A DNA stretch of 41,000 bases from Chrysomallon squamiferum (taxonomy: Eukaryota; Mollusca; Gastropoda; Neomphalida; Peltospiridae): NCBI GenBank assembly GCA_012295275.1, contig CM022672.1:9241904-9282903 (forward strand), in the 5' to 3' direction. Made by a program: the position numbers and the translations under genes. This document shows positions 22,432 through 35,113 of this stretch, one piece after another (positions within the stretch are counted from its first letter, which is position 1; each line of letters begins with the position of its first letter). Below the pieces are notes generated by a model that saw only the letters and a list, made by a program, of their open reading frames with translations, ran no database searches and was not told where the DNA came from.

Positions 22432-24113
22432 TAATTATGTCTAAAACAGGAAATTCTGCTTCTACCATTACAGCCTTCTGCAAAAGCGGGCACTGAGAGA
22501 AAATGCACGCCTTAATTTATTAGTTTAGCTTTATTAAAAGTGGGATACACAGCTGGGAGGATAAGGTACGCAATGTTTCTTTATTAGAGGTCTGTTATTT
22601 TGTTCGTATCAAATATTTTGAAGAAACTAGTGCAGAGAAGACGCCAACGTACGTTTTTTTTTTAAAAGTGTCTGATTTTGCCACGACAGCATGTTTTATT
22701 GTTAACTGGAGAAAACTAGAAATTTAAACTGTACGAATCATACAGGGAACAAAAAAGACAAAAAAAAAAAAAAAAAAAAGAACAGAAAAGTTAAGCTCTT
22801 CTGTCAAGGTTAATGATTTACTGCATAGAAACTCTTCATACCAATTACTTGGTAAATGTATTGCTCTCTTCAGTGTGTCTGCTTTTCATTATGAATTACA
22901 TAACTTTGTTTATTTTTGCAACTGGAGAATCTTGCAGTTCTTTTTTTTTTTTTCCTTTATTTTCCATTCTTTCTTCTTCTTCTTCTTTGTTTCTTCTTCG
23001 TAGTTATTTTACACACTCACGCCCACACTAAGGCAAGACATTCACATGAACATACTAATTAATACAGGCTTATGATTACTATTTGTTTCTAAGATCGAAG
23101 TCTTGGTCTTAATATCAAAGATGCGTAAAATGCTAAACATACTCATTTCTAATTATGTTGACCTTATTATTTCTCGCTTCGGGAACTGAGGCTGTACAAG
23201 TAAACAAGAAACCAAATAAGACACGTGAAGACTTTTTTTCTATAAGAGAGATGAAACCAGTGAAGATACAGCACAAGATGTCTATCACTGAAGGCTTTAT
23301 ATGTAATACACTTGATATCAGTTTATAGAAGTCATTTGATCCATATAACACATCGATGCCCGAGGCACGGTTTATTGGTTTTCTCTAACATGTTTAAATT
23401 TCACCACTAAACCATTATATTCTTAACCAGACTTAGACAGCGCTTTATTAAAATGACTGCATCAAAGCCGAATCATTTATTTTCTGCTTGCAATTATCTC
23501 AGACGCAATGGCACATGACGTAGAAACACAAAATGTCATTTACACGGTTGACGAGGTTTTTCAATCTACGTATCCAAGAGAAAGTATAACAGCTATAACG
23601 TGTGTTCAGTAATAACAGCACAGACAAATAGAAATCCATGGCGATGACTTTTAATATTCCTTTATATAAGCAAGTGGAGATAAGTAAATGGAAGCTGCAG
23701 ACAGTCAGACGAACCTTGACAATGACATTTTGATATTTGAGAAGGTCAGTCCATGTCTGTCCCCAAAATGTTATGTAAACTTAACATCGATGTCCGCTTA
23801 GAGAATCTCTACCTGACATTTCGTGCTTTGATAAATGCTGAATTAAGACCATGACTGAACAAACTGTAATCAATTTAAAATATAAATGCTACAGACAGAC
23901 AGACAGAAATCTTTGAAAGGAGTGTTTTTTCAGCTTTAAAACCCGACCATTGATGTTCTTCACACAATGAATTTAAACAAGGAAAACAACGACAGCCAGG
24001 CGTACATATGGACTTACAATCATATCAAACATCTCTTGTATTTTATGAAAAACAAGTAATATATCTATATCTATATATATATATTGTTTTAATCATATGA
24101 AAGTTTTATCATT
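22432..24113. other. Unique AT-rich DNA, no gene supported
   Basis: Poly-A at 22761-22779 and T/C-rich low complexity at 22941-22998. A 72-codon minus frame at 23133-23351 has no supporting features. Three GACA units lie near 23893-23907. Confidence 0.7.
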
Positions 24114-24275
24114 TAGAAATAACAGATAGTTTATTTTACTGTGCTTTGTGAAACGACGAGCAATATATTTTTTTTTCACACATGAAAGATACACAGAAAT
24201 AACAGACAGATAAAAAAAATGACAAGAAATTCTAGCTATTATTTGCTGTGTTCTGTGAAATAACAAGCAATATTA
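24114..24275. repeat. Degenerate two-copy tandem repeat, offset about 107 bp
   Basis: AGAAATAACAGATAG followed by GTGCTTTGTGAAACGACGAG near 24141 matches a copy near 24248 (GTGTTCTGTGAAATAACAAG). Copies are clearly diverged. Confidence 0.6.
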
Positions 24276-24655
24276 TTCATACAAGGACTGATTTATGAGT
24301 GGGAGTTCAGAGCTTGTCTTTTATTTTTCTAAATGTCATGTTCGACCCAGACGGGATCGCGTTTGACAAATGGTCGAGTTGTATGAAATCAAACTGAAAG
24401 ACGCAGCCAAGTAGAAAATGATCATCTCGGAAAACAGAGGATGCAATATGCTGTCAACTCTTGCACCAAGCGAAATGAATAAAATATGAGTTACAGCAAA
24501 CCCGTCTTTGTGCGACTCTGACAAAATCAGTTACTTACTGTTTTGCTGTTACATTTAAATTTTATTTGTCATTATTGATTTATGTATTAGTTATCTTTCA
24601 TACAATCAATATTCTGTAAATTACTTATTTATTAATTCAATGTTTGGGTCTTTAT
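24276..24655. other. Unique DNA with a 62-codon minus-strand frame
   Basis: A GC-richer patch (24330-24530) is open on the minus strand for 62 codons (24336-24524), with a hydrophobic middle (PLFSEMIIFYLAASFSLIS). Upstream on that strand CAAAACA|GTAAGTAAC around 24531-24537 is donor-like, but it would lie before the frame, not after it. I do not call a gene. Confidence 0.5.
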
Positions 24656-24661
24656 CATAAA

Positions 24662-24830
24662 CATTTATTGTTGTTGTTGTTGTTGCTGCTGCTACTGTTA
24701 TTGTTGTTGTTTTATATATATATATATATATATATTATTACTATTACTATTACTATTATTATTATTATATTATTATTATGATTATTAGTAGTAGTAGTAT
24801 TATTACTATTATTACTATTATTATTAGCTG
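24662..24830. repeat. Compound TTG / TA / ATT trinucleotide tract
   Basis: TTG/CTG units (24669-24710) pass into (TA)n (24713-24735) and then ATT/ACT/AGT units to 24828. Confidence 0.95.
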
Positions 24831-25561
24831 TGAAAGAATGAATAGACGGATGGACAGAAGAATAAATGCACAAATAACTATTTAACGAGACATGACGAAA
24901 TTCAGTATTACCAATTATTAGATGGCAGACGTTAAATTTCATATAATTAATAAATATATAATAAAAAAAAATAATAATAATTATAAATTTCCAACAGGAA
25001 ATAATTTTTGCACATTTTTTTTCTAATTCCCCCCCACACACACACACACACTAATTAGTGTTCATAATAAAAAATAAAAAATAATAAAAAAATAAATTAT
25101 TAAAAAACAAAAAAAACCCAACCCAAAACACACACCTAATTGCCAAAAGTCAGACAAGAAATTTCACCCGACATAAAAATAACTAACTTGTAATAACATA
25201 ATTATTTTGTTTAGTTTTTGTACGTGTTTCTCCATTTACGTTTGCTGTTACTAATTAGTTCAAACGTTGCAGCTGCCGACAGAACTTTATGAAAAGTGCA
25301 AACAGAAATTTTTGTCATTTTATACCACTGTCGTATCGAATTAAAAGCCAGTGCAGGAAACAGAAGCTACATTGCGTGTTACAGATAGGCCGTACAGTAA
25401 TAAAATCGATTATATTAGTATAATGAGTAAATTATATCCAGTCAAACTTGATACATATGTTTTAACTTGAAGAAAAAATAAACGACGTACTCAACACATT
25501 TTTATCAGTTATACGACGTCATACAAGTAGTTAAGGACGATAAATATATCAAAATATATAT

Positions 25562-25565
<4 letters not shown>
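24831..25565. other. AT-rich DNA, no gene seen
   Basis: A-rich/AAT low complexity at 24961-24985 and 25066-25125, with a short CA run at 25034-25051. Nothing else noticed. Confidence 0.75.

Positions 25566-25650
<85 letters not shown>
25566..25650. repeat. (GA)n dinucleotide microsatellite, about 85 bp
   Basis: Perfect GA run. Imperfect GACA/GATA units follow at 25747-25783. The Ser/Leu-rich minus ORF is its translation. Confidence 0.99.
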
Positions 25651-25652
<2 letters not shown>

Positions 25653-25783
25653 TTAATAAACAGACGAACTTAGTAATAGCAGACAAACATGCAAGCAAGT
25701 GAATAGATACACGGATAAATATACAGATATGCAGAAAGAACAAATAGACAGACCGACAGACAGATAGATAGATAGACCGACAG

Positions 25784-26890
25784 AAAACAACTGTTTTTAC
25801 AACAAAATGCCTCTTTTATATAATATTTCCCATTGACAGGAAACTATACACAGCGGCCTTTGGTAAACTAGTTATTGGGTACTGACTGGAATGAGAAATT
25901 TCCCAGTGAGATCGCTGAAACGAACTGATTCTAGTACTCATCTCACATCAACCACATGCGCTAATCATAGAGCATCTACACGCAGCTTTACTCTTTAATA
26001 CGCTGATGTGAAATTGTACTGACTTTCTATTATAACAAATAAAGAAATTCTAAATTGAAACTGTACTTAAAATGAACCTTCTGGACTGCAAAAAAAATAG
26101 CCATTCACTTGCCTGCATGTTTATCTGCTGTTATATATCTGATAAAAATGTGTTGAGTACATCGTTTACTTCTTACAGTTTGTTTTTGCTGTATATATCT
26201 ATATGATAGTGATCTCAGAAAAAATGCGTTTTTTGGACGTACTATACAACTGCCAAACTTTTATGTACATATACAAAGAAAATTAACTCTGAGTCATGAA
26301 TTTATGTTAAAACTGCAATTACTGGTGAAAGAGATAATACTGCATGATATGTTTCGTAAAAAAAATATAGTATAAAATGATTACGTGTTTAATCATTAGC
26401 ACATAGTTTCAAAATTTAATGGCAAGATAGAAAAAGTATAGGTAGATGATTACTAAAACATGCCTAAACCATACACCGTGAAGATTAATTAACAAGTTAT
26501 GCGTGTGAATGGTCCCGGTAGAATGTACACCGACGAGAAAGTATTTTTAATTTGTTTTGCATTGATTTTTTGCTCAGTGTATTTTTCAATATTTGATAAA
26601 TAGTCAGATACGTCCTCCAGGTCATTCGTAATTTTACACCAAAACTTACAGTAACGACAATGTAATTATCCCTGACCACATTAAAACTGAATTTGACATA
26701 GAAACAAACACATCGTGTTTGCCGATGTAAGTGGCTATGTTAATCGAATTAACCTGATATCTGTTGGCTTCAATAAATCACTAACTCCAGATACGTTATG
26801 GATCAATTTGTTTAGATGTTAACATTGTTAACACTTTCGCGTCAAGTCCACGGGCCAAACTATTTGGGTTGTTTATTTTGATTGAAGTTA
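25784..26890. other. AT-rich unique DNA, no gene seen
   Basis: A 60-codon minus frame (26497-26679) has no supporting features. No repeats over 20 bp noticed. Confidence 0.7.
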
Positions 26891-26904
26891 ATTCATCTTG
26901 ATGC

Positions 26905-27279
26905 ACGTGTTCGTCGGAACCTCTTAAGCAGCATCGTGAGTTTCGTGTTCGGCATTTCCCAACAGTCCTACTGCAGGAACTACCGGGGAACTAATTCAAT
27001 CAATAAAGTCCAACACTAACATGTTGTTCATTGGAAATTAGCCCCAAAAAGTATTAGCCGACGAATATTTTCGCTTGTTTAAAGAATGTGCTTTTGAATT
27101 TGGTATACGTTGTGGCGTATCTCAAGAGGCCGGTGTTTGCTTTACGCGGAGTCGACATCTACGCTTCTTTTGCAAAATTGAGACTCATTTCCACCAACAT
27201 GGGTTCGGATCAATAGTTCCTTAATGAAGTTCTAAATGTTGACCACTTCTTTCTGTTTGTGACCGGTCCGAGCTCGCAG
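26905..27279 (+). pseudogene. Decayed coding-like block, unrecognised
   Basis: This block is richer in GC than its flanks. One plus frame reads about 85 codons with a single in-frame TAG near 27041-27043. It runs from GTTGELIQSIKSNTNMLFIG through the stop to VLADEYFRLFKECAFEFGIR, then RSRHLRFFCKIETHFHQHGF, ending at TAA near 27220. The same frame resumes after several stops as DRSELAEALSIRKFEGKPG. An overlapping frame upstream reads SSEPLKQHREFRVRHFPTVL. Frame changes and isolated stops between protein-like segments are the usual mark of an old gene or transposon copy. No catalytic motif or family was recognised. It leads directly into the donor-bounded candidate at 27392-27462. Confidence 0.25.
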
Positions 27280-27391
27280 AAGCATTGTCCATAAGGAAGT
27301 TTGAAGGCAAGCCTGGGTGACATTTTAACACAAACGGAACAATACATCGACAGCATTAGCAGTGCCTGGTCTTTCTAAAGGTTTGGCGAAC

Positions 27392-27462
27392 ATGAAAGAA
27401 TTTATGAAAGTCGTGAAAGACACAATCAGAAAGTCGAAGTTCTATGTGTACATAGACAACGA
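27392..27462 (+). CDS. Candidate exon ending at a GTAAGTAC donor
   Basis: From ATG at 27392 a lysine-rich frame (MKEFMKVVKDTIRKSKFYVY, then IDN) runs into GACAACGA|GTAAGTACAG, a consensus donor at 27463 in phase 2. Without requiring ATG the frame is open back to about 27333 (NNTSTALAVPGLSKGLAN). Possible acceptors are CTTTCTAAAG just before 27381 and GCTCGCAG at 27278-27279, preceded by a pyrimidine-rich stretch. The latter would give a 183-bp exon in which only the part from ATG is coding. It could be a first coding exon or a fragment of the decayed block upstream. No family recognised. Confidence 0.28.
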
Positions 27463-28265
27463 GTAAGTACAGGCTTTATGTTTTTGACTTGTCAGCGTTT
27501 TTCCGACGTTATCTCAATGTAGATATAGTATCATGTTTAAACTTTATTCTTTTCATAACCTAATACGGTTTGTTAATCATGCTGATGTTCGTTTTTGATC
27601 TTCCCGCGTTGGCAAGTTTTACGTCAAAACAGTTAAAATATTATATTAATATTTTATTGCTACCGAAATTTTGCCAATAGAAACATTCTTTCATTTTGTT
27701 AAAAAAACAACAACTTTAAACATAACTAATATTGTCTTTAAACAATATAATTTATTGCTATATTTAATACCTTCCAGGCTTTTTAAAAAAAAAAAAAAAA
27801 TGTACTCCTATGTTTGTACCTTTCTTTCGATATCTTTTTAAAGCATTTCTTTCTGATTTCTTATTTCTTATTAGCTATAGATGTAATCTGGCTCTCTAAC
27901 CTTCTAGCAAATATTACATTTGGTATAAGCTAACACTGCAAATGTGACTACATTTTAAGCAATTCTTTATTACCTTTTTAATGTTTATTATAGAATTTAT
28001 AATTACTGTATATTTATTTTGTATGTAATATAAAACAGTATGAGAGTTTTTATTGAATGATGAAACTTATTATTTACATTTATTATTACATGGTTGTCAG
28101 GCTTTCAAGGTTTATCATATGATTTTGATTTAGTATGTATCATGATGCTTCAACTGTTTTGATTTGTTGAACATACTCATAAATATATTCATATACTCAG
28201 TACTCATAATTGCGAAATTTCATCTTAGACACTGAGAATGATCAACAGTAACTACGATTTAACTG
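27463..28265. other. AT-rich unique DNA, no gene seen
   Basis: Would be intron if the candidate exon before it is real. Poly-A at 27784-27800. No other features noticed. Confidence 0.7.
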
Positions 28266-28690
28266 GTAGTAGTAGTTGTAGTATCAGTAATAGCAGCAGC
28301 AACAATAGTAGTCGTAGTAGTAGTAGTAGCGGTGTTGGAGAACTAGGAGTAGTAGAAGCAGCAGAGGTAGTAATACTAGCAGTAGTAACATAACAGTAAT
28401 TGTACCAGTTTAGTAACTGAAGTAGTACTTGTATAGTAGTAAAAGCTATTATAATACTAGCAGTTGAAGTAATAGTAGTAATGGCAGTAGAAGTAGTAGT
28501 AGTAATAGAATTAATAGTAGTAGTAGTAGTAGTAATAGAATTAATAGTAGTAGTAGTAGTAGTAATAAATTAATAGTAGTAGTAGTAGTAGTAATAGTAG
28601 TAGTACAAATAGTAGTAGTAGTAGTAGTAATAGCAGTAGTACAAATAGTAGTAGTAGAAGCAATGACAGTAGCACCGTAGTAGTAGTAGT
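28266..28690. repeat. Long AGT trinucleotide array with higher-order structure
   Basis: About 425 bp of imperfect AGT units. Between 28494 and 28600 a larger unit of about 33 bp recurs three times: five or six AGT units followed by AATAGAATTA. Another variant, AGTACAAATAGT, recurs twice near 28605 and 28640. The minus-strand Leu/Tyr/Thr-rich ORFs are translations of the array. Confidence 0.95.
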
Positions 28691-28794
28691 AATAATAGAA
28701 GCTGTGAAATGCACAGATGCATTTCCTTATCCTCAAGACATCGTTTATAACACTTTCTCGCAGACAAGTCACCTCTTAGCACAGTTATTGATCA

Positions 28795-28915
28795 ACCATT
28801 GTTTGGGCTCTAGTTGTTATGGCAAAAAAGCCAATGGGCACGTTCAGGAGGATTGATCCTACCGCTCGTGACACCTTACGCTATCCCTTCACTGCCGAAG
28901 GAGAGCATTGTTGAT
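28795..28915 (-). mobile_element. tRNA-derived SINE fragment
   Basis: On the minus strand a head-like GGCAGTGAAGGGATAGCG (about 28878-28895) is followed by a B-box-like AGGATCAATCC (28850-28860) and then CGTGCCCATTGGCTTTTTTG. The order and the GGATCRATC plus CCATTGGC elements are shared with the fragment at 20930-21055, suggesting one family. The A box is weak. Confidence 0.45.
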
Positions 28916-29640
28916 GTAATAATAGAAAATGAAATAGTTTAATATAGTAAAACTAATGCTACTAACAGTAATACATATAGCATCAATGACTGTAGATAAA
29001 ATAACATAAATTTATAATTAGTATATATATGCATAGTGTATATATACACACACACACATACATACATATACATTTATATCAAACTCTTTAGATCAGTTAC
29101 ATAAAGATGTATTTAAACATTTACATATATCAATTACGTTACTATTTGTTTTCTTATTTTGTAATGTGATACTCTATACATTTTTAAAACAGTTCATTTG
29201 TTCTGGCGTTAGTAATTGATTATTTTGACTTTAACTTCGTTTAAATGGGTTGTGTTTATTCTATCGTTAAATTGTGATGAAGTGTTTATGTAAGCAAGTA
29301 CGTTTTCAAAATGCTGTTGTAGATAATATTACTTTAATATTACATTATATTGAATTATACAATAATGTTTTAACTTGAATAAATAGTCTTTAATCCTAAG
29401 ATTCTAAGTAAGTGAATGCTTGACTACGTAAAAACGATATTTTAGCACATTTTAAATATTTACGGATATTGGGCGTCAAACTTTTGTTGTTGTTGATTGT
29501 ATTTTTGCATATGATGAAAAAGAAATGAACCATTGCAATCATTCTGAGGTTTTTTTTATTAATCAGTAGATTGGAATCATTTTACTAGTTTCAAAAGTAC
29601 ATACCACGATTTCTGAAAAATTAGTTGTTAAGTCGTAGCT
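28916..29640. other. AT-rich unique DNA, no gene seen
   Basis: Short CA/CATA run at 29047-29068. No supported frame. Confidence 0.7.
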
Positions 29641-29654
29641 GGAGAGAGCAGTAG

Positions 29655-29745
29655 CCCCCTTTGGGAGCATCAAGGGGAATCGATCTTATGGCGATTCACG
29701 TCTGAGGCCAGCTCTTTACGACTGAGTCACAGTACGCCCCTATGT
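29655..29745 (-). mobile_element. tRNA-derived SINE head
   Basis: On the minus strand an A-box-like TGACTCAGTCG (29719-29729) is separated by a tRNA-like distance from a B-box-like AGATCGATTCC (29676-29686). The B box is flanked by CCCCTTGATG and a G/C-rich patch. It is similar in style to the SINE head at 22354-22416. The end of the body could not be set. Confidence 0.5.
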
Positions 29746-29978
29746 CAACCTTAATGCATGATATTTTAGATAAAAGCGTTAATTCGAGAACTGTCTTTAT
29801 TTCTGGTAGAATAAATCAGAATGAAATAAGTGAAGACGTGCACGAAACATTTAGAACTGAACGTGTCACTGAATACAACTGGCAAAGGAATTACAAATTA
29901 AAAGTCTCTGAAAAAAAATTACTTTCAAATTTAATACCATTGGATTATGTCATCTTAGGAAATGAACGATATAAATGA
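29742..29978 (+). CDS. AT-rich open frame of 78 codons, unrecognised
   Basis: ATG at 29742 begins at the edge of the SINE head and the frame runs to TGA at 29976. Staying open for 78 codons in AT-rich DNA is less expected than in the GC-richer islands. Residues are protein-like and polar: LMHDILDKSVNSRTVFISGR, NEISEDVHETFRTERVTEYN, LKVSEKKLLSNLIPLDYVIL. No hydrophobic segment, no Cys cluster and no known domain were recognised. No splice sites clearly bound it. It may be a fragment of an older coding sequence beside the SINE. Confidence 0.22.
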   Translation: MSTLMHDILDKSVNSRTVFISGRINQNEISEDVHETFRTERVTEYNWQRNYKLKVSEKKLLSNLIPLDYVILGNERYK

Positions 29979-30235
29979 ATTTGTTTTTATAACAAATGAA
30001 TGTTACCTGCATCAGCACATTAAATAAGAAAAATGAAATATCGATCGGTTTTAATAAGTTAACTGAGTGCAAACATGCTCATGAATGATGCCTGCATTTA
30101 GCAATTAAATTAGTGATGCAATAAAAGAGGGCGCAACTGAAGCAAGTGCACTAAATTTGATTGAAACTTGCACGATGCGATGCGCTGTTGACTAATACAT
30201 CTTAGTATATGTCACCTCCAGTGCTTTGGGTTTAC
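29979..30235. other. AT-rich unique DNA with a faint repeated segment
   Basis: ATGAATGTTACCTGCATCAG near 29997 resembles CATGAATGATGCCTGCATTT near 30081 (offset about 85). The similarity is weak. Confidence 0.5.
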
Positions 30236-30385
30236 TCAGGGATGTCGAGGACCAGAATTCTGTCCTTTTTTATTTGCCTCAAAGTACTGTTGGCCTTTCT
30301 CGGAGTTACTCTTTGAAATTGTTCCATTACCACTTCTCGACAACGAACTGGTCATAAACATTTTGTCGAGGGACATTATCCGCAT
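30236..30385 (-). CDS. Minus-strand small ORF, 49 codons (doubtful)
   Basis: ATG at 30383-30385 (minus) follows a TGA two codons upstream. The frame runs to TGA at 30236. The residues are rich in Ser, Lys, Asn and Gln (MRIMSLDKMFMTSSLSRSGN, then SKSNSEKGQQYFEANKKGQN). Low-complexity polar composition like this fits either a disordered region or chance. The surrounding 30200-31020 block is somewhat GC-richer with no other intact frame. Confidence 0.13.
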   Translation of the reverse strand: MRIMSLDKMFMTSSLSRSGNGTISKSNSEKGQQYFEANKKGQNSGPRHP

Positions 30386-32522
<2,137 letters not shown>

Positions 32523-33365
32523 ATCATATGTACTTTAATTTACAACTGCAACTGCACAGAGAAGCTGATTCTTGCCTGAACTATCAGTTTGAATTTCAAT
32601 TATGTTTACCATGTGTTATCCCTTGCGAGTTCCGAGTCTCTTAAAAACAGACATGATCCGTAGCAAACAAGCGGCTTGCATTGGACATGCTGGATTATTT
32701 GCAGCACCAAACACAGCTGTTTGAGTGATAGTAAATTAAGTGACACTTAAGAAAACAACTCTTGCTTAACGTCCTAATCGGATTCTAATCAGCCGCAGGA
32801 TATTTGTATTATTAGTATTCTTTTTTTTTTTTTTTTAATTTATTTTCAAAAGTGGTGGCAGTCACTAATGTCATCATTATAGTTTGAACGCGTTTTATAA
32901 GTGTCATTTTCAGTTTCTAAGACTCCGACAGATCATAATAAAAGCATTCACCTAACTGAAGGCTTTACATTGAATTAAAACTGTAAGAACATGTATTTCC
33001 TTAATGAGCTCTAGGCAAAGAGGTTTAATTAAAATACAAATAATAATACAAACAGTCTTAGAGATTATAATACAGATAATTTATTAAGACTTGTATTTTC
33101 CAATAAAATGTTTCCTTTGTAAACAGATACCATTTCTAACGAATATAATTTTCAAGCAAGTACTGAAATAAGACAGTACAGATTTTCGAAACGAGATAAT
33201 CGGAAATTATTTTCCTTCACAAGAAAAATACTGTTAAATAAGATCGTTTTAAGCCTTTCCTGTTGTGATACAGAGCAAAATAAAGCATTAGTTCATCATA
33301 TTAGTTAACCATAACTAAACCACACATGTGCAAGGGACTTCCTCTTAAAACCCATTTAAAACGAC
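32523..33365. other. Unique DNA, no gene seen
   Basis: Poly-T at 32821-32836. Composition near the window average. No supported frame. Confidence 0.7.
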
Positions 33366-33717
33366 GTGGACATTGAAACGCTAAGCACGCAGACTGTATT
33401 ACATAAAACGCTCTTCAGACCACTTAGCCAACACCTCATGCATATTGATGACGTTGTGCAGCACGAACTCCTGGTTAAACCAACACTCCACAAGTCTTCC
33501 ATTGTATTTTCCCTCCGTTCAGCCATATCAGCATTAAGGCTCGTTCGATTCCCTGGCAATCACGATTTGTTTGGAAGCACAGCAATGTTGTTTTCTTTTC
33601 TCTCAATAAGAACACGGAATGTTTGGCTATAATATGAACGGGCTGTTTGAGAAAATAACACGGCCAAAGAACCGGGGCCCACAAGATGGATCTACGCTGC
33701 CGAACACGATGGCATAA
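33366..33717 (+). pseudogene. GC-richer coding-like block, two plus-strand frames
   Basis: An 88-codon plus frame (33366-33632; first codon is not ATG, CTG/TTG-type start) is followed by a 27-codon ATG frame (33634-33717, MNGLFEKITRPKNRGPQDGS, then TLPNTMA). Minus-strand frames of 67 and 69 codons overlap. The second small frame looks protein-like, the first less so. No splice site pair or domain was recognised. It may be the remnant of an old exon or element, or a GC-rich non-coding element that is stop-poor on both strands. Confidence 0.15.
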
Positions 33718-35077
33718 TTAGAACTTATTCTGAATGCTCATTCATACATCCAGCTACATGCAAGTCTTAATAACGGGGTTCCATTGTCGCTGGAATCTTC
33801 TGCACGGCCATTCAGATCGGTGAATGAACATGGTGTACAGTTACACGAGGCTATTTGCAAGAGATCAATCTGAGTGTTTTTTTTTTTTTCTGTTTTAAAT
33901 TGATGAGGAAAATGTCTTAGAAATGTGAAGCTAATAAAAAAAAAAAAAAAAAAAATGTTTTTGAAGTTAAGCTTAAAAAACCTCAGAAATTCAAAAGGAT
34001 GAACGTTAAAGGTATAACCTACAAGCGCCATCATTGAAATCTTCGTTTGAAATGCTTCAGGGTGTTTCAAAACTGGTTTAGGAGAATAGAAAATTCTTCC
34101 TGTAGTTTATGATTAAATGTAACGATTCGTTCATTTATAAGAAGCTGTAAGTCGTTGTTCGTGACAGGTTGTTGAAATTGACGTAAAAGTTTTTATTTAT
34201 TTATTTATTTATTTATTTATTATGTTTTATATCAAGGAATAAAAAGCTCTGATCTTTGTATTTGCCGTGTTGCAGGCAGTTTCTTTGAGAATAAAAAGAA
34301 AAAAATATATACATCGTAATGCATTACTTGCCTTTTTTTTTCCTTTCTTAAATAAGAAATGAAATGTATTTTTTATATATATGATGAATGTCATCAAACA
34401 GCGCAATTACTGCCAAAATTTAACAAAAAAAAAAAAAAAAAAATATCGGCAATAGATAACCAACTTCTTGGTAATTCGCGATATATACAACATTTGCTGG
34501 CATTGAAAAATGTGCCTTTATTTCAAAATGCGATAAGTACCATACTATTTTTTGTGGTTTCGTGATGGAATTCTTCATAATTTTTTTAGAATTTTTTTTA
34601 TATATAATTTAATTTAATTTTTTTAAATATTTTTTTTTATTAAATCATGAATATATTACAAGACATGGAGGCTCTAAATCTCTTTTTCTAGAATGGAAAT
34701 AAGCGACCTGATTTCAAACTGAGACGTCGAGAAAGTAGAGCAATAAATATTTCCAGTGATTTTTTTTCTTCTCTATCTTCCGTTATAAGGAAATGCATTT
34801 AGTCTTCAAAGGTTTTTTTTTTATCTATAGTGAAGACTTATTATATTTTATTATTTTGCTTTCTGGAATGCTGATCAGCGTTTAAAACTGTTCTACGTGC
34901 TTCTGGGGGCTTTTTTTCTTCTTTTTTTTGTTGTTGTAATTTTGCTTTTTTGTTTTCTGGAGGGTTTTTTGGGGGGTATTGTTGTTGTTTTTTTAATATA
35001 AATACAGTTCTTTGACTTCTTTCTTGTTTCTAATTATGAAATAACAGTAGCAGCAGCAGTCACAACAACAAAAATGC
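33718..35077. other. AT-rich DNA with homopolymer tracts
   Basis: Poly-T 33878-33889, poly-A 33936-33956, (ATTT)n 34193-34222, poly-A 34424-34443, many T-rich runs 34590-34660 and 34910-35000. The 110-codon minus frame at 33738-34070 crosses poly-A and is not supported. Confidence 0.75.

Positions 35078-35111
<34 letters not shown>
35078..35111. repeat. (AAT)n trinucleotide microsatellite
   Basis: About 11 AAT units. Confidence 0.97.

Positions 35112-35113
<2 letters not shown>

Noticed and set aside
28266-28690. CRISPR-like array of regular units
   Set aside because: Units are trinucleotide based with no unique spacers, and the genome is eukaryotic.
28449-28782. 107-codon Leu/Tyr/Thr-rich minus ORF
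   Set aside because: Translation of the AGT array.
33360-33445. Possible Ser/Leu-type tRNA on the minus strand (TGGCTAAGTGG and GTTTCAATGTCC)
   Set aside because: The B box is mismatched and no cloverleaf could be drawn.
33738-34070. 110-codon minus ORF
   Set aside because: It crosses poly-A (poly-Phe) and AT-rich DNA; no independent support.
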